A stretch of 38,938 nucleotides of DNA from the NCBI RefSeq assembly GCF_003236305.1, contig NZ_POTX01000031.1, positions 1 through 38,938 of the forward strand. Reading direction: 5' to 3'. How positions within the stretch are numbered: the first letter of the stretch is position 1; each line of letters begins with the position of its first letter. Of this stretch, positions 1 to 7,940 are shown piece after piece. This DNA comes from Micromonospora endophytica. GTDB lineage: Bacteria; Actinomycetota; Actinomycetes; Mycobacteriales; Micromonosporaceae. Under the pieces are notes generated by a model. It saw only the letters and a list, made by a program, of their open reading frames with translations. It did not search any database and was not told where the DNA came from. The position numbers and the translations under genes are program-made.

Positions 1-949
1 AGTGGTCTAGGAGGGTGCGGAGGGCTTTGAGGTCGGGTTCGGTGGGGTGCCAGGTGCCGGCCTCGGCGTTGGCGCGGACCTGGGCGGGGGTGGTGGCCCC
101 GGCGATCACCGAGGTCACCGCCGGCTGGGCGGCCAGCCCGCCGATCGCCACGTGCAGCATCGACACCCCCCGCTCGGCGGCGTACGCCTCGATGCCCTCG
201 ATGGTGTCCCAGTCGGCGGCGGCCAGGCGCTGGGCGTACCGGCCGCCACCGGCGAGCCGGCTGCCCGCGGGCGGCTCCGCACCGCGCTTGTACTTGCCGG
301 TGAGCAGCCCGTTGGCCAGCGGGAAGAAGGGCAGCATGCCGAGGCCGAAGCGCTCGCAGGCGGGCAGCACCTCGATCTCGGCGTCCCGGTTGAGCAGACT
401 GTAGTGGTTCTGCGCGCTGACGAAGCGGGTCAGCCCCCGGGTCTTCGCCGTCCAGTCGGCGTCGGCGATCTGCCAGCCGGTGAAGTTGGAGTTGCCCAGG
501 TAGCGCACCTTGCCGGCGCGGACCAGGTCGTCCAGGGCGGTAAGGGTCTCGTCGATCGGGGTGCCCGGGTCGGGCTCGTGGAACTGGTACAGGTCGATGT
601 AGTCGGTGTCGAGCCGGCGCAGCGACGCCTCGACCGCCCGGATCACGTACCGCCGCGAGCCGCGTACCCCGAAGTCCCGGCCGTTGCCGCCACCCATCGA
701 CATGCCGAACTTGGTGGTCACCACCACGTCGTCCCGGCGTCCCTTCAGAGCCGCACCGAGCTGCGTCTCCGACGCGCCGTGCGGCTCGCCGTAGATGTCG
801 GCGGTGTCGAAGAAGTTGATTCCGACGTCGAGGGCGGCGTCGACCACCGCGCGGGTGCCGTCGAGGTCGAGTTTGCGGCCGAAATTGTTGCAGCCGATCC
901 CCACCACTGACACCACGAGCCCGGAGTCGCCCAGCCGGCGATAGGTCAT
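1..949 (-). CDS. aldo/keto reductase, C-terminus cut by window edge
   Basis: This is an NADPH-type aldo/keto reductase that should reduce carbonyl substrates in the cytoplasm; the substrate is unknown. Translating the minus strand from ATG at 949 gives an open frame of 316 codons that runs off the left edge. The AKR tetrad is visible: Asp48 and Tyr53 in NFFDTADIYG, Lys80 in VVTTKFG and His124 in YQFHEPD. The DTADIYG and FVSAQNHYSLL stretches resemble the YghZ-like group. The family is usually about 320-330 residues, so only the last few are missing. An in-frame GTG at 958 is an alternative start, and neither start has a strong Shine-Dalgarno. A TAAGGT -10-like hexamer lies about 25 bases upstream of the ATG, but I see no good -35. 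The family is clear; the subgroup is an inference. Confidence 0.9.
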   Translation of the reverse strand, partial: MTYRRLGDSGLVVSVVGIGCNNFGRKLDLDGTRAVVDAALDVGINFFDTADIYGEPHGASETQLGAALKGRRDDVVVTTKFGMSMGGGNGRDFGVRGSRRYVIRAVEASLRRLDTDYIDLYQFHEPDPGTPIDETLTALDDLVRAGKVRYLGNSNFTGWQIADADWTAKTRGLTRFVSAQNHYSLLNRDAEIEVLPACERFGLGMLPFFPLANGLLTGKYKRGAEPPAGSRLAGGGRYAQRLAAADWDTIEGIEAYAAERGVSMLHVAIGGLAAQPAVTSVIAGATTPAQVRANAEAGTWHPTEPDLKALRTLLDH

Positions 950-1022
950 CTCAGTCACGAGATCAACCTTATGTCGCAGCGCGGAGCGCTGGTGGGGTGA
1001 GTGGCCCGATGGTGCCGGTCGG

Positions 1023-1820
1023 TCACCCGAGCGCGTCGATGACCAACCGCCGGGCCTGCGCGAGCGTCCGCGCCAGCTCCGGTGGGGTACGCCCCACCGC
1101 GCCGAGCAGCGCCTGTGCCCGGGCCGCGAAGTCGGCGGGCGCACCCGGCAGCCGCCCGGCGCTGGCGATCATGCCTTTCTCGTTGACCAGCCACCGCCGG
1201 TCCCGGCCGTGCAATGTGTGGACGATCACTCCGATGGCCCGGAAGAGGCAGCCGGCCACATAGCCGGCGTCACCGGCGGCCATGCCCTTCGCCGCCGCGT
1301 CGAGCAGGAACCCGGCCTCCCAGCTCCCGTCCACCAGGGCCCGCGCCAGTGCGGGCGGGTACGCGAGCACCTGCGCCCGCAACGCGGCCAACTCTCCAGT
1401 CGGGTCACCGAGCAGCCGACCGAGGGCGACCTCCCCGGCGTACGTGTGCGAGTAGAAGCCGAGCGGATGTCCCGCCTGCACCTCGACTGTGTAGCGGCCG
1501 GCGCGGCAGTCGGACCAGACGTCGCGTACCCGGTCGAGATCGCGGTAGATCCAGTCCACCGCCACCCCGTCGACCCGCAGCCAGCCGCCACCGTTCACCC
1601 ACGGCCCCCAACCGCCGGGCGCGGTGAGTTCGACAGCGTCGTCGGCGATCGAGGCGGCCACCGCACGCAGCCCCGCGACGTCGAGCGGCCCCCGGTAGTA
1701 CAGGCCCAGGTCCCAGTCGGAGTCGGGGCGGTGGTCGCCCCGGGACCGGCTACCGCCGAGCGCCACCGCGACCACCCCGTCGACCGCACAGAGCCGCTCG
1801 ATCAGCTCGTCGTCGATCAC
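1023..1820 (-). CDS. nucleotidyltransferase-domain protein, function unknown
   Basis: The N-terminus carries a minimal nucleotidyltransferase (NTP_transf_2) core: GGS at residues 22-24, then a DSDWD motif whose Asp35 and Asp37 would bind metal. A further Asp in VAVDWIYRD may complete the triad. The helical C-terminal half resembles the partner region of aminoglycoside-adenylyltransferase-like proteins, but I cannot name a substrate. I chose the GTG at 1820 because it overlaps the stop of the upstream ABC-F gene as GTGA, a classic coupling arrangement. The GTG at 1832 is in frame but has a poorly spaced ribosome site. From 1820 the protein is 265 residues. It could be an antibiotic-modifying enzyme, a tRNA or protein nucleotidylating enzyme, or something else. 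The fold is fairly secure; the role is open. Confidence 0.8.
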   Translation of the reverse strand: MIDDELIERLCAVDGVVAVALGGSRSRGDHRPDSDWDLGLYYRGPLDVAGLRAVAASIADDAVELTAPGGWGPWVNGGGWLRVDGVAVDWIYRDLDRVRDVWSDCRAGRYTVEVQAGHPLGFYSHTYAGEVALGRLLGDPTGELAALRAQVLAYPPALARALVDGSWEAGFLLDAAAKGMAAGDAGYVAGCLFRAIGVIVHTLHGRDRRWLVNEKGMIASAGRLPGAPADFAARAQALLGAVGRTPPELARTLAQARRLVIDALG

Positions 1821-3496
1821 GCCACGTCCCACACCGGCTCGTCGGTCTCCACCACCTCGCCGTCGTTGCGGAACAGCAGGAAGCGGTCGAAGGTCCGGGT
1901 GAACCAGCGGTCGTGGGTCACCGCCAGCACGGTGCCGGCGAACGCGGCCAGCCCGGCCTCCAGCGCCTCCGCCGAGGCCAGGTCGAGGTTGTCGGTCGGC
2001 TCGTCGAGCAGCAGCAGGGTGGCCCCGGACAGCTCCAGCAGCAGCACCAGGAACCGCGCCTGCTGCCCGCCGGAGAGGGTGCCGAAGCGCTGGTCGCCCT
2101 GCCCGGCCAGGTCGTACCGGCTGAGCGCGGCCATCGCCGCGTGCCGGTCCATGCCGGCCCGGTGCTCGTCACCCCGCCAGAGAATCTCGACGAGCGTCTT
2201 CGCCATCAGTTCCGGCCGGTCGTGGGTCTGGGAGAAGTGGCCGGGACGGACCCGGGCGCCGAGCCGGGCCACCCCGTCGTGCGCCACCGGCGCGAGCGCC
2301 GCCGCTCCGTCGACGGGGCCGTTGGCCGGGTCGGGGTCGGTGCCGCCCCGGGCCAGCAGCCGCAGGAAGTGCGACTTGCCGGTGCCGTTGGCGCCGAGCA
2401 CCGCGACCCGGTCGCCGTACCACACCTCCAGGTCGAAGGGGTAGGTCAGGCCGTCGAGTTCGAGCTGTTCGCAGACGAGCGCGCGTTTGCCGGTGCGCCC
2501 GCCGGTCAGCCGCATCCGGATGTCCTGCTCCTTCGGCGGTACGGGCGGCGGCCCGGCCTCCTCGAACTTACGCAACCGGGTCTGCGCCGACTGGTACCGG
2601 GATGCCATGTCCGAGTTGTACGCGGCCTTCTGCTTGTACATCAGCATCTGCTCACGCAGCTTCTGGTGCTCCTCGTCCCACCGTTTGCGGAGTTCGTCGA
2701 GTCGGGCGTGGCGGGCCAACCGGGCGGCGTGCCAGCTCGCGAAGCCGCCCGGGTGCACCCAGGCGCTGCCACCCTCCACGGCGACCACCCGGTCGGCGGT
2801 GTGCGCCAGCAGTTCCCGGTCGTGCGAGACGTAGAGCACCGACTTGTTGGACTCCCGCAGCCGCGCCTCCAACCAGCGTTTGCCCGGCACGTCGAGGAAG
2901 TTGTCCGGCTCGTCGAGCAGCAGCACCTCCTCCGGCCCGCGCAGCAGCAGCTCCAGCGCGAAGCGTTTCTGCTGCCCACCGGAGAGGGTGCGGACCGGTC
3001 GCTGCCGGGCGGTCTCCCAGGGCAGGTCCAGCACGATGGTGGCGACGGTGTCGAAGAGCACCTCGGCGTCGTACCCGCCGGCCTCGCCCCAGGCGGCGAG
3101 CGCTTCGGCGTACGCCAGCTGGGCCTGGGCCGCAGCGGTGCTGTACTTGCCGCGCAGCTCGGCCGCGCGCATGGCCGCCTCCGTCTGGGCCAGCCGGCGA
3201 CCGGCCTCGGGCAGCGGCGGAGGGGCGAGCGACAGCGCCAGGTCGGCGAGCGTCGACTCGTCGCCGATCATGCCGATGAACTGCCGCATCACGCCCAGCC
3301 CACCGGTGCGGGCGATGGCGCCGGTACGCACCGGCAGGTCGCCGGCGACCATCCGCAGCAGCGTCGTCTTGCCGGCGCCGTTCGGTCCGACCAATGCCAC
3401 CTTGGCGCCCTCGCCGACCCGGAACGACACGTCGGCGAAGAGTTCCCGCCCGTCGGGCAGGGTGTGCCCGACCGCCGCCACATCCACGTATCCCAC
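1817..3496 (-). CDS. ABC-F family ATPase, two nucleotide-binding domains
   Basis: This 559-residue soluble protein has two fused ABC ATPase domains and no membrane segments, the layout of ABC-F proteins that act on the ribosome. Domain 1 has Walker A GPNGAGKTT (37-45), LSGGQ (171-175), Walker B LLLDEP (192-197) and SHDR (224-227). Domain 2 has GANGTGKS (368-375), LSGGQ (474-478), LLLLDEP (494-500) and THDR (527-530). A charged linker of about residues 255-325 matches the interdomain arm that reaches into the ribosomal E/P site in known members. The usual EPTNHLD is replaced by EPDNFLD and EPTDNLD. Translation starts at GTG with AGGA about 8 bases upstream. It overlaps the following nucleotidyltransferase by 4 bases. 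It may be a ribosome-protection factor or a housekeeping translation factor; the sequence does not decide. Confidence 0.93.
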   Translation of the reverse strand: MGYVDVAAVGHTLPDGRELFADVSFRVGEGAKVALVGPNGAGKTTLLRMVAGDLPVRTGAIARTGGLGVMRQFIGMIGDESTLADLALSLAPPPLPEAGRRLAQTEAAMRAAELRGKYSTAAAQAQLAYAEALAAWGEAGGYDAEVLFDTVATIVLDLPWETARQRPVRTLSGGQQKRFALELLLRGPEEVLLLDEPDNFLDVPGKRWLEARLRESNKSVLYVSHDRELLAHTADRVVAVEGGSAWVHPGGFASWHAARLARHARLDELRKRWDEEHQKLREQMLMYKQKAAYNSDMASRYQSAQTRLRKFEEAGPPPVPPKEQDIRMRLTGGRTGKRALVCEQLELDGLTYPFDLEVWYGDRVAVLGANGTGKSHFLRLLARGGTDPDPANGPVDGAAALAPVAHDGVARLGARVRPGHFSQTHDRPELMAKTLVEILWRGDEHRAGMDRHAAMAALSRYDLAGQGDQRFGTLSGGQQARFLVLLLELSGATLLLLDEPTDNLDLASAEALEAGLAAFAGTVLAVTHDRWFTRTFDRFLLFRNDGEVVETDEPVWDVA

Positions 3497-3552
3497 GTCG
3501 GCATCCTGCCGGAGCCGGGTGGGTGGGCCAACCGATTACCCGCGTCGGCCGT

Positions 3553-4158
3553 TCACCGCGTGACGCGGAGCACCCGGAAGCCCTTCTGGCTGGCGTGCCG
3601 CTCGACCTGCCAACCTTCGTCACCGAGCCAGCGGTGCAGCGAGTCGCCGCCGAGGTGGCGGGCCACCACCAGCCAGGCCACCCCGTCCGGGGCCAGCCTG
3701 GGCAGCCACCGCCGCAGCAACTGGTGCAACCCGTCCTTGCCGATCCGGATCGGCGGATTGGACCAGAGCTGCGCGAAGTCGAGGTCTGCGGGCACCTCGT
3801 CGGGTGTCGCCACCCGCACCCGGTCGGCGACGCCGAGCCGGGTCGCGTTGGCGGCGGTCAGTTCGCGCGCCCGCTCGTTGACGTCGACCGCCCAGACCGT
3901 GGCTGCCGGTGCGAGCGTCGCCAGGGTGCAGGTGATCGGACCGAATCCACAGCCGAGGTCGAGCAGCGCTCCGGTGGTGGCGGGACCGGGCAGTTCGCCC
4001 TTACGCAGCAGTACGGCGGTGCCGAGGTCGAGCCGGTTGGCCGAGAAGACCCCGGCCGAGGAGGCCAGGGTGTAGTCACGGCCGGCGACGGTGAACCGCA
4101 CCTCGCGCGGCTGAGCGGGCGCGCTGGGTTCGGCGGTGAAGTAGTGGTCCCCGGTCAC
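3553..4158 (-). CDS. RsmC-like class I SAM methyltransferase
   Basis: This 201-residue SAM-dependent methyltransferase has motif I DLGCGFGP at 67-74, an acidic ribose-binding site VDVNE at 91-95 and the catalytic motif SNPPIRIGK at 133-141. The NPP(I/F)R.GK signature is typical of RsmC/RlmG enzymes, which methylate the exocyclic N2 of guanine in rRNA. E. coli RsmC is about 340 residues with a degenerate N-terminal copy; this is the single-domain form common in Actinobacteria. It lies 56 bases upstream of the ABC-F gene on the same strand, so the two may be co-transcribed. It is divergent from the membrane protein gene at 4283. The rRNA substrate is an inference from the family, and the exact target base is unknown. 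Confidence 0.85.
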   Translation of the reverse strand: MTGDHYFTAEPSAPAQPREVRFTVAGRDYTLASSAGVFSANRLDLGTAVLLRKGELPGPATTGALLDLGCGFGPITCTLATLAPAATVWAVDVNERARELTAANATRLGVADRVRVATPDEVPADLDFAQLWSNPPIRIGKDGLHQLLRRWLPRLAPDGVAWLVVARHLGGDSLHRWLGDEGWQVERHASQKGFRVLRVTR

Positions 4159-4269
4159 GCCGGCAATTGTCGCATCGGGCTTGGGCCGGCAGCGGAACGG
4201 GAGCCGGGCAGCGGTGGCCGGCGGTCATCGCGATTTCTGGAAAATACCTTCTAAAGGGACAAACCTCCC

Positions 4270-4275
4270 TACTCT
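4270..4275 (+). promoter_or_regulatory. candidate -10 element for a leaderless transcript
   Basis: TACTCT fits the actinobacterial TANNNT -10 and ends 7 bases before the ATG at 4283, so a start at the usual distance would place the first RNA base on or next to the start codon. There is no Shine-Dalgarno before this ATG, which agrees with leaderless translation. No good -35 hexamer is seen at 16-18 bases, so confidence is low. Confidence 0.4.
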
Positions 4276-4282
4276 GGACAGC

Positions 4283-5299
4283 ATGGTTTATCGGTATGAC
4301 TCCGATGAGGACGCATACGGCCCGTACCGGGACGACGAGCCCGAGACCCGCGCGTCGGGAAGCACCCCGCCCGCAGGGGGGCCGTCCCCCTCGCGCTTCC
4401 CGGTGCCGTCGCTGCCGCGTCCCAATCAGCTTTTCCTGCCCTCGGCGGCACCGGCGGCCCCACCGCCGCAGCAACCACCGCCGCAGCAACCACCGGCGCA
4501 GCGTCAGTCGGCACCGCCGCCGCGCGTCGCCGCCCGCGGCTGGCAGGTGGTGATCGGTGGTGCCGCCGTCCTGGTGCTTGTCGCGCTCGTCGGTCTCACC
4601 GTCGCGACCCTGCTCGACCGGGGCCAGCCGACCGACCAGACGGCCGCGCCGAACCCCACCGTGCAGACCACCCAAGACACCGAGGCGGGCGACCTCGACA
4701 ACCGCGACACCGACCAGGCGCCCCTCACCGCGCGGGAGGTCTTTCCGGCCAGCACGGTCGTCGTCGGCGACAACCAGACGACGTACGAGGTGCGGCGCAC
4801 CCAGTCCAGCGCCAGTTGCCCGGTGGCCGCCACCGACGAGGTGGCCGACCTGCTGGTGCGGCTCGGCTGCAACCAGGTGGTCCGCGCCACCCTCCGCGCG
4901 CCGGACCAGGAGCACCTGGTCACCGCGGGTCTGTTCAACCTGACCGACCGGTCCAGCGCCGAACGGGCCCGGGACCGGATCCGCCAGGTCCTCGACGACC
5001 GGCAGGGCCGGTTCCGGGGCATGCCGGCAGACGACGAGACCGAGATCATCGCCACTGCGCCGGCCCGGGTCGGCTGGCAGGTACGCGGCCACTACCTCGC
5101 GTACGCGGTGGTCGCCCGGGTCGACGGGGAAGCCATCCACTCCGGCGACACCCGGGTCCGCGAGATCCTGTTCGACCTGCTCGAACTGCACCTGAACAAG
5201 GGCGTGCTGGACCGGCGGGCCGAGGGCGGGACCGCCCAGCAGCCGACCGCCGAGCCGACCGAGGAGAGCAGCGGCCAGGACGAGTCCATCGAGGACTGA
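4283..5299 (+). CDS. single-pass membrane protein, unknown function
   Basis: I do not recognise a named family. From ATG 4283 the protein has 338 residues: an acidic, tyrosine-containing N-terminus, a Pro/Gln-rich low-complexity stretch at about 28-80, one hydrophobic segment at about 87-111, a Thr/Asp-rich linker, and a globular C-terminal domain at about 145-320. The preceding residues are cytoplasmic-type and Arg85 flanks the membrane segment, so the C-terminal domain is probably outside the cell. That domain contains two cysteines (179 and 196) that could form a disulfide. The longer open frame begins at 4181, but the 34 extra codons look non-coding and the candidate -10 at 4270 supports 4283. 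It is the only plus-strand gene in the window and converges on truA, whose stop is 32 bases away. Confidence 0.85.
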   Translation: MVYRYDSDEDAYGPYRDDEPETRASGSTPPAGGPSPSRFPVPSLPRPNQLFLPSAAPAAPPPQQPPPQQPPAQRQSAPPPRVAARGWQVVIGGAAVLVLVALVGLTVATLLDRGQPTDQTAAPNPTVQTTQDTEAGDLDNRDTDQAPLTAREVFPASTVVVGDNQTTYEVRRTQSSASCPVAATDEVADLLVRLGCNQVVRATLRAPDQEHLVTAGLFNLTDRSSAERARDRIRQVLDDRQGRFRGMPADDETEIIATAPARVGWQVRGHYLAYAVVARVDGEAIHSGDTRVREILFDLLELHLNKGVLDRRAEGGTAQQPTAEPTEESSGQDESIED

Positions 5300-5331
5300 C
5301 AGAGCGGACGACGCGGGCGGCCGACGCAGGC

Positions 5332-6162
5332 TCAGGTCTCGACCGGCACCCGGAGTCGCCGGGTCGCCTCGGCCCGGCGCAGGTACTCGGCGGGATCTTC
5401 CGGATAGCCCACCGCCACCAGGGTCAGCCCGTGCGCCGGTGCCACACTCACCTCGCTGGACCGTTCCCGCCGGGTGAGCAGACCCGCCGGCCACGTCGGG
5501 GGCCGCCGCCCCTCCCCCACCGCCAGCATGGCACCCACCAGGCTGCGCACCATGGCCTGACAGAAGGCGTCGGCCTGCACGGTGGCGACGAGAATGCCGT
5601 CGGCGTCGCGCCGCCAGTCCAGCCGGGTCACCTCCCGCAGCGTGGTGGCGTTCTCCTTACGCCGGCAGTACGCGGCGAAGTCGTGCTCCCCCACCAGACC
5701 GGCCGCGGCAGCGGCGAGCCGGTCCAAATCGAGCGCTCGCGGCCAGGCCAGGATCTCGTGTCGACGCAGCGGCTCGGCACCCCACGGCGCATCGGTGACC
5801 CGGTACTCGTACCTGCGGAAGGTCGCCGAGAAACGGGCGTCGAAGGTGGTGGGCACCGGGGCCATCGCCCGCACCCGGACGTCGGGTGGCAGCAGCCGGG
5901 CCAGTCGACGCAGCAGGCGGTCCGCGTGCGCCTGCCAGACCTCGGCGGGTAGGTCGAGGTGACAGACCTGCCCGCTGGCGTGCACCCCGGCGTCGGTGCG
6001 TCCCGCCACGGTCAACCCGGTGGCGGTGCCGGCGCCGAGGACCAGATCCAGCGCCCCGACCAGCACTCCGGCGACCGTACGCCGATCCGGCTGGGCGGCC
6101 CATCCGGAGAAGTCCGTGCCGTCGTACGCCACGTCCAGCCGCAGCCGGATCCGCTCCTGCAC
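5332..6162 (-). CDS. truA: tRNA pseudouridine(38-40) synthase TruA
   Basis: TruA converts uridines 38, 39 and 40 of the tRNA anticodon stem-loop to pseudouridine. The 276-residue protein shows the N-terminal RLRLDVAYDGTDFSGWA strand motif and the catalytic motif GRTDAGVHA at 54-62, with Asp57 as the nucleophile. The C-terminal FCQAMVRSLVGAML motif is also typical. The start is GTG with a strong AGGAGGT five bases upstream. It follows rplQ, a common bacterial order, but a stable hairpin at 6181-6216 separates the two, so truA may be read mostly by leakage through it. The length is normal for the family and nothing is unusual in the catalytic core. Confidence 0.96.
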   Translation of the reverse strand: MQERIRLRLDVAYDGTDFSGWAAQPDRRTVAGVLVGALDLVLGAGTATGLTVAGRTDAGVHASGQVCHLDLPAEVWQAHADRLLRRLARLLPPDVRVRAMAPVPTTFDARFSATFRRYEYRVTDAPWGAEPLRRHEILAWPRALDLDRLAAAAAGLVGEHDFAAYCRRKENATTLREVTRLDWRRDADGILVATVQADAFCQAMVRSLVGAMLAVGEGRRPPTWPAGLLTRRERSSEVSVAPAHGLTLVAVGYPEDPAEYLRRAEATRRLRVPVET

Positions 6163-6180
6163 GTCGTACCTCCTAGACGG

Positions 6181-6216
6181 GTCGGGCCCGGCACCCCAGG
6201 GGGTACCGGGCCCGAC
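6181..6216 (-). terminator. hairpin between rplQ and truA
   Basis: The arms 6181-6197 and 6200-6216 pair over about 16 base pairs with one C/A mismatch and a very short loop. The outer 11 pairs are perfect. It sits 11 bases after the rplQ stop and ends the long infA-to-rplQ operon. There is no U-tract, which is usual for actinobacterial terminators, so its efficiency cannot be judged from sequence. Confidence 0.7.
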
Positions 6217-6227
6217 GACGGCCTGGA

Positions 6228-6788
6228 TCAGGCCTTGCCTTCCTCGGTGGCCAGGTCGCTGTCCTCGCGGGCGGCGGCGGTGTCACCCGACGCCGACACC
6301 GGAGCCTCGGCGTCCTGGTCGCCCGAGCGCGCGGCCGGGGTCTCCTCGGCCGGGGCCAGCGCCTCGACCTTGTCCTGCTGAGCGGCCTTGCGGCCGGCGG
6401 TCTTCTGGTTCGCCTTGGGCTCGGCGACCTGAAGCTCCTCGACCAGCTCGATGACGGCCATCGGCGCGTTGTCACCCTTGCGCGGACCGACCTTCACGAT
6501 CCGGGTGTAGCCACCGTTGCGGTTGGCGTACCGCGGCGCGATCTGGTCGAACAGGGCGTAGACCACGTCCTTGTCCCGGACCACGGTCAGCACCCGCCGA
6601 CGCGCGGCGAGGTCGCCCCGCTTGGCCTTGGTGATCAGCTGCTCGGCGAGCGGACGCAGCCGCCGGGCCTTGGTCTCGGTGGTCTTGATCCGACCGTGCT
6701 GGAACAGCGAGGTGGCCAGGTTGGCCAGCATCAGCCGCTCGTGCGCGGGGCTGCCGCCGAGGCGGGCGCCTTTGGTGGGCGTGGGCAT
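6228..6788 (-). CDS. rplQ: 50S ribosomal protein L17
   Basis: L17 is a large-subunit protein near the exit-tunnel region. The N-terminal 120 residues match the family, with [21 protein letters not shown] at the start, [17 protein letters not shown] in the middle and [11 protein letters not shown] near residue 90. The protein is 186 residues, against about 120 in most bacteria. The extra roughly 60 residues are a lysine-, alanine- and glutamate-rich tail of low complexity, a pattern common in actinobacterial L17. It starts at ATG with AGGAG 9 bases upstream and lies 34 bases after rpoA, the conserved bacterial order. Confidence 0.97.
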   Translation of the reverse strand: MPTPTKGARLGGSPAHERLMLANLATSLFQHGRIKTTETKARRLRPLAEQLITKAKRGDLAARRRVLTVVRDKDVVYALFDQIAPRYANRNGGYTRIVKVGPRKGDNAPMAVIELVEELQVAEPKANQKTAGRKAAQQDKVEALAPAEETPAARSGDQDAEAPVSASGDTAAAREDSDLATEEGKA

Positions 6789-6822
6789 GCTTGGTGCTCC
6801 TCAGGTGTGGCGGCAGCGCGGA

Positions 6823-7845
6823 CTAGAGCTGCTCGGTCTCGCGGTAGTCGTCGGTGTCGTAGTCGGCCTCGCCGAAGGCATCCACGACGTGCGCCGGGTC
6901 GAAGTTCGGAGCCGAGTCCTTCAGCCCCAGACCCATCCCGGCGAGCTTCATCTTGACCTCGTCGATCGACTTCTGGCCGAAGTTGCGGATGTCGAGAAGG
7001 TCGGCCTCGGTACGCCCGATGAGCTCACCAACGGAGTTGATGCCCTCGCGCTTGAGGCAGTTGTAGGAGCGGACGGTCAGGTCCAGCTCCTCGATCGGCA
7101 GGGCCAGGTCCGCCGCCAGCTGCGCGTCCTGCGGGGACGGGCCAATGTCGATGCCCTCCGCCGTCTCGTCCAGCTCCCGGGCCAGCCCGAACAGCTCCAC
7201 AAGCGTCGAGCCGGCCGAGGCCAGCGCGGTACGCGGGCCCATCGACGGCTTGGTCTCGACGTCGATGATGAGCCGGTCGAAGTCGGTCCGCTGCTCGACC
7301 CGGGTCGCCTCGACCCGGTACGTCACCTTGAGCACCGGCGAGTAGATCGAGTCGACCGGGATCCGGCCGATCTCGGCGCCCGCCTGCTTGTTCTGCGCCG
7401 CCGTGACGTAGCCCCGGCCCCGCTCGACGGTCAGCTCCATGTCGAGCCGGCCCTTGCCGTTGAGGGTGGCGAGCTTCAGGTCCGGGTTGTGCACCGAGAC
7501 ACCGGCCGGGGGCTGGATGTCACCGGCGGTCACGTCGCCCGGGCCCTGCTTGCGCAGGTACATGCTGACCGGCTCGTCGTGCTCGGAGCTGACGCAGAGC
7601 TCCTTGATGTTCATGACGAGCTCGACCACGTCCTCCTTGACCCCGGGGATCGTGGTGAACTCGTGCAGGACACCGTCGATCTTGATCGAGGTGACCGCCG
7701 CACCCGGGATGGACGACAGCAGCGTACGCCGCAGCGAGTTGCCCAGGGTGTAGCCGAAGCCCGGCTCCAGCGGCTCGATGGTGAACCGGGACCGGGTCTC
7801 GTTGATCGACTCCTCGGAGAGGGTCGGTCGCTGGCTGATGAGCAT
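6823..7845 (-). CDS. rpoA: DNA-directed RNA polymerase subunit alpha
   Basis: The alpha subunit nucleates polymerase assembly (alpha2-beta-beta') and contacts promoter DNA and activators through its C-terminal domain. The 340-residue protein has the assembly domain at about 1-230, including [20 protein letters not shown], and the DNA-binding C-terminal domain at about 245-320, including [16 protein letters not shown]. An acidic tail follows. It starts with ATG preceded by a purine-rich GGAAGAGAAGAG stretch. It is preceded by a strong hairpin at 7902-7930, which could make its expression differ from that of rpsD. It is co-directional with rplQ. Confidence 0.98.
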   Translation of the reverse strand: MLISQRPTLSEESINETRSRFTIEPLEPGFGYTLGNSLRRTLLSSIPGAAVTSIKIDGVLHEFTTIPGVKEDVVELVMNIKELCVSSEHDEPVSMYLRKQGPGDVTAGDIQPPAGVSVHNPDLKLATLNGKGRLDMELTVERGRGYVTAAQNKQAGAEIGRIPVDSIYSPVLKVTYRVEATRVEQRTDFDRLIIDVETKPSMGPRTALASAGSTLVELFGLARELDETAEGIDIGPSPQDAQLAADLALPIEELDLTVRSYNCLKREGINSVGELIGRTEADLLDIRNFGQKSIDEVKMKLAGMGLGLKDSAPNFDPAHVVDAFGEADYDTDDYRETEQL

Positions 7846-7901
7846 CTTTTCTCTTCTCTTCCGGGGCGCCCGCTATTTGACGCCCACGACACAAACTGTT
7901 C

Positions 7902-7930
7902 CGGTGGCCCGCCCACCGGGCGGGCCACCG
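7902..7930 (-). promoter_or_regulatory. perfect 13-bp hairpin between rpsD and rpoA
   Basis: Arms 7902-7914 and 7918-7930 are perfectly complementary with a 3-base loop, all but two pairs being G-C. It begins 10 bases after the rpsD stop and 57 bases before the rpoA start. No U-run follows on the transcribed strand. It could be a partial terminator, an RNA-stability element or a processing site. Confidence 0.7.
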
Positions 7931-7940
7931 CAACGAGCCC

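Noticed and set aside
4181-4282. Upstream extension of the membrane protein frame
   Set aside because: The 34 extra codons show no conserved features and overlap the promoter region; ATG 4283 with a -10 just before it fits better.
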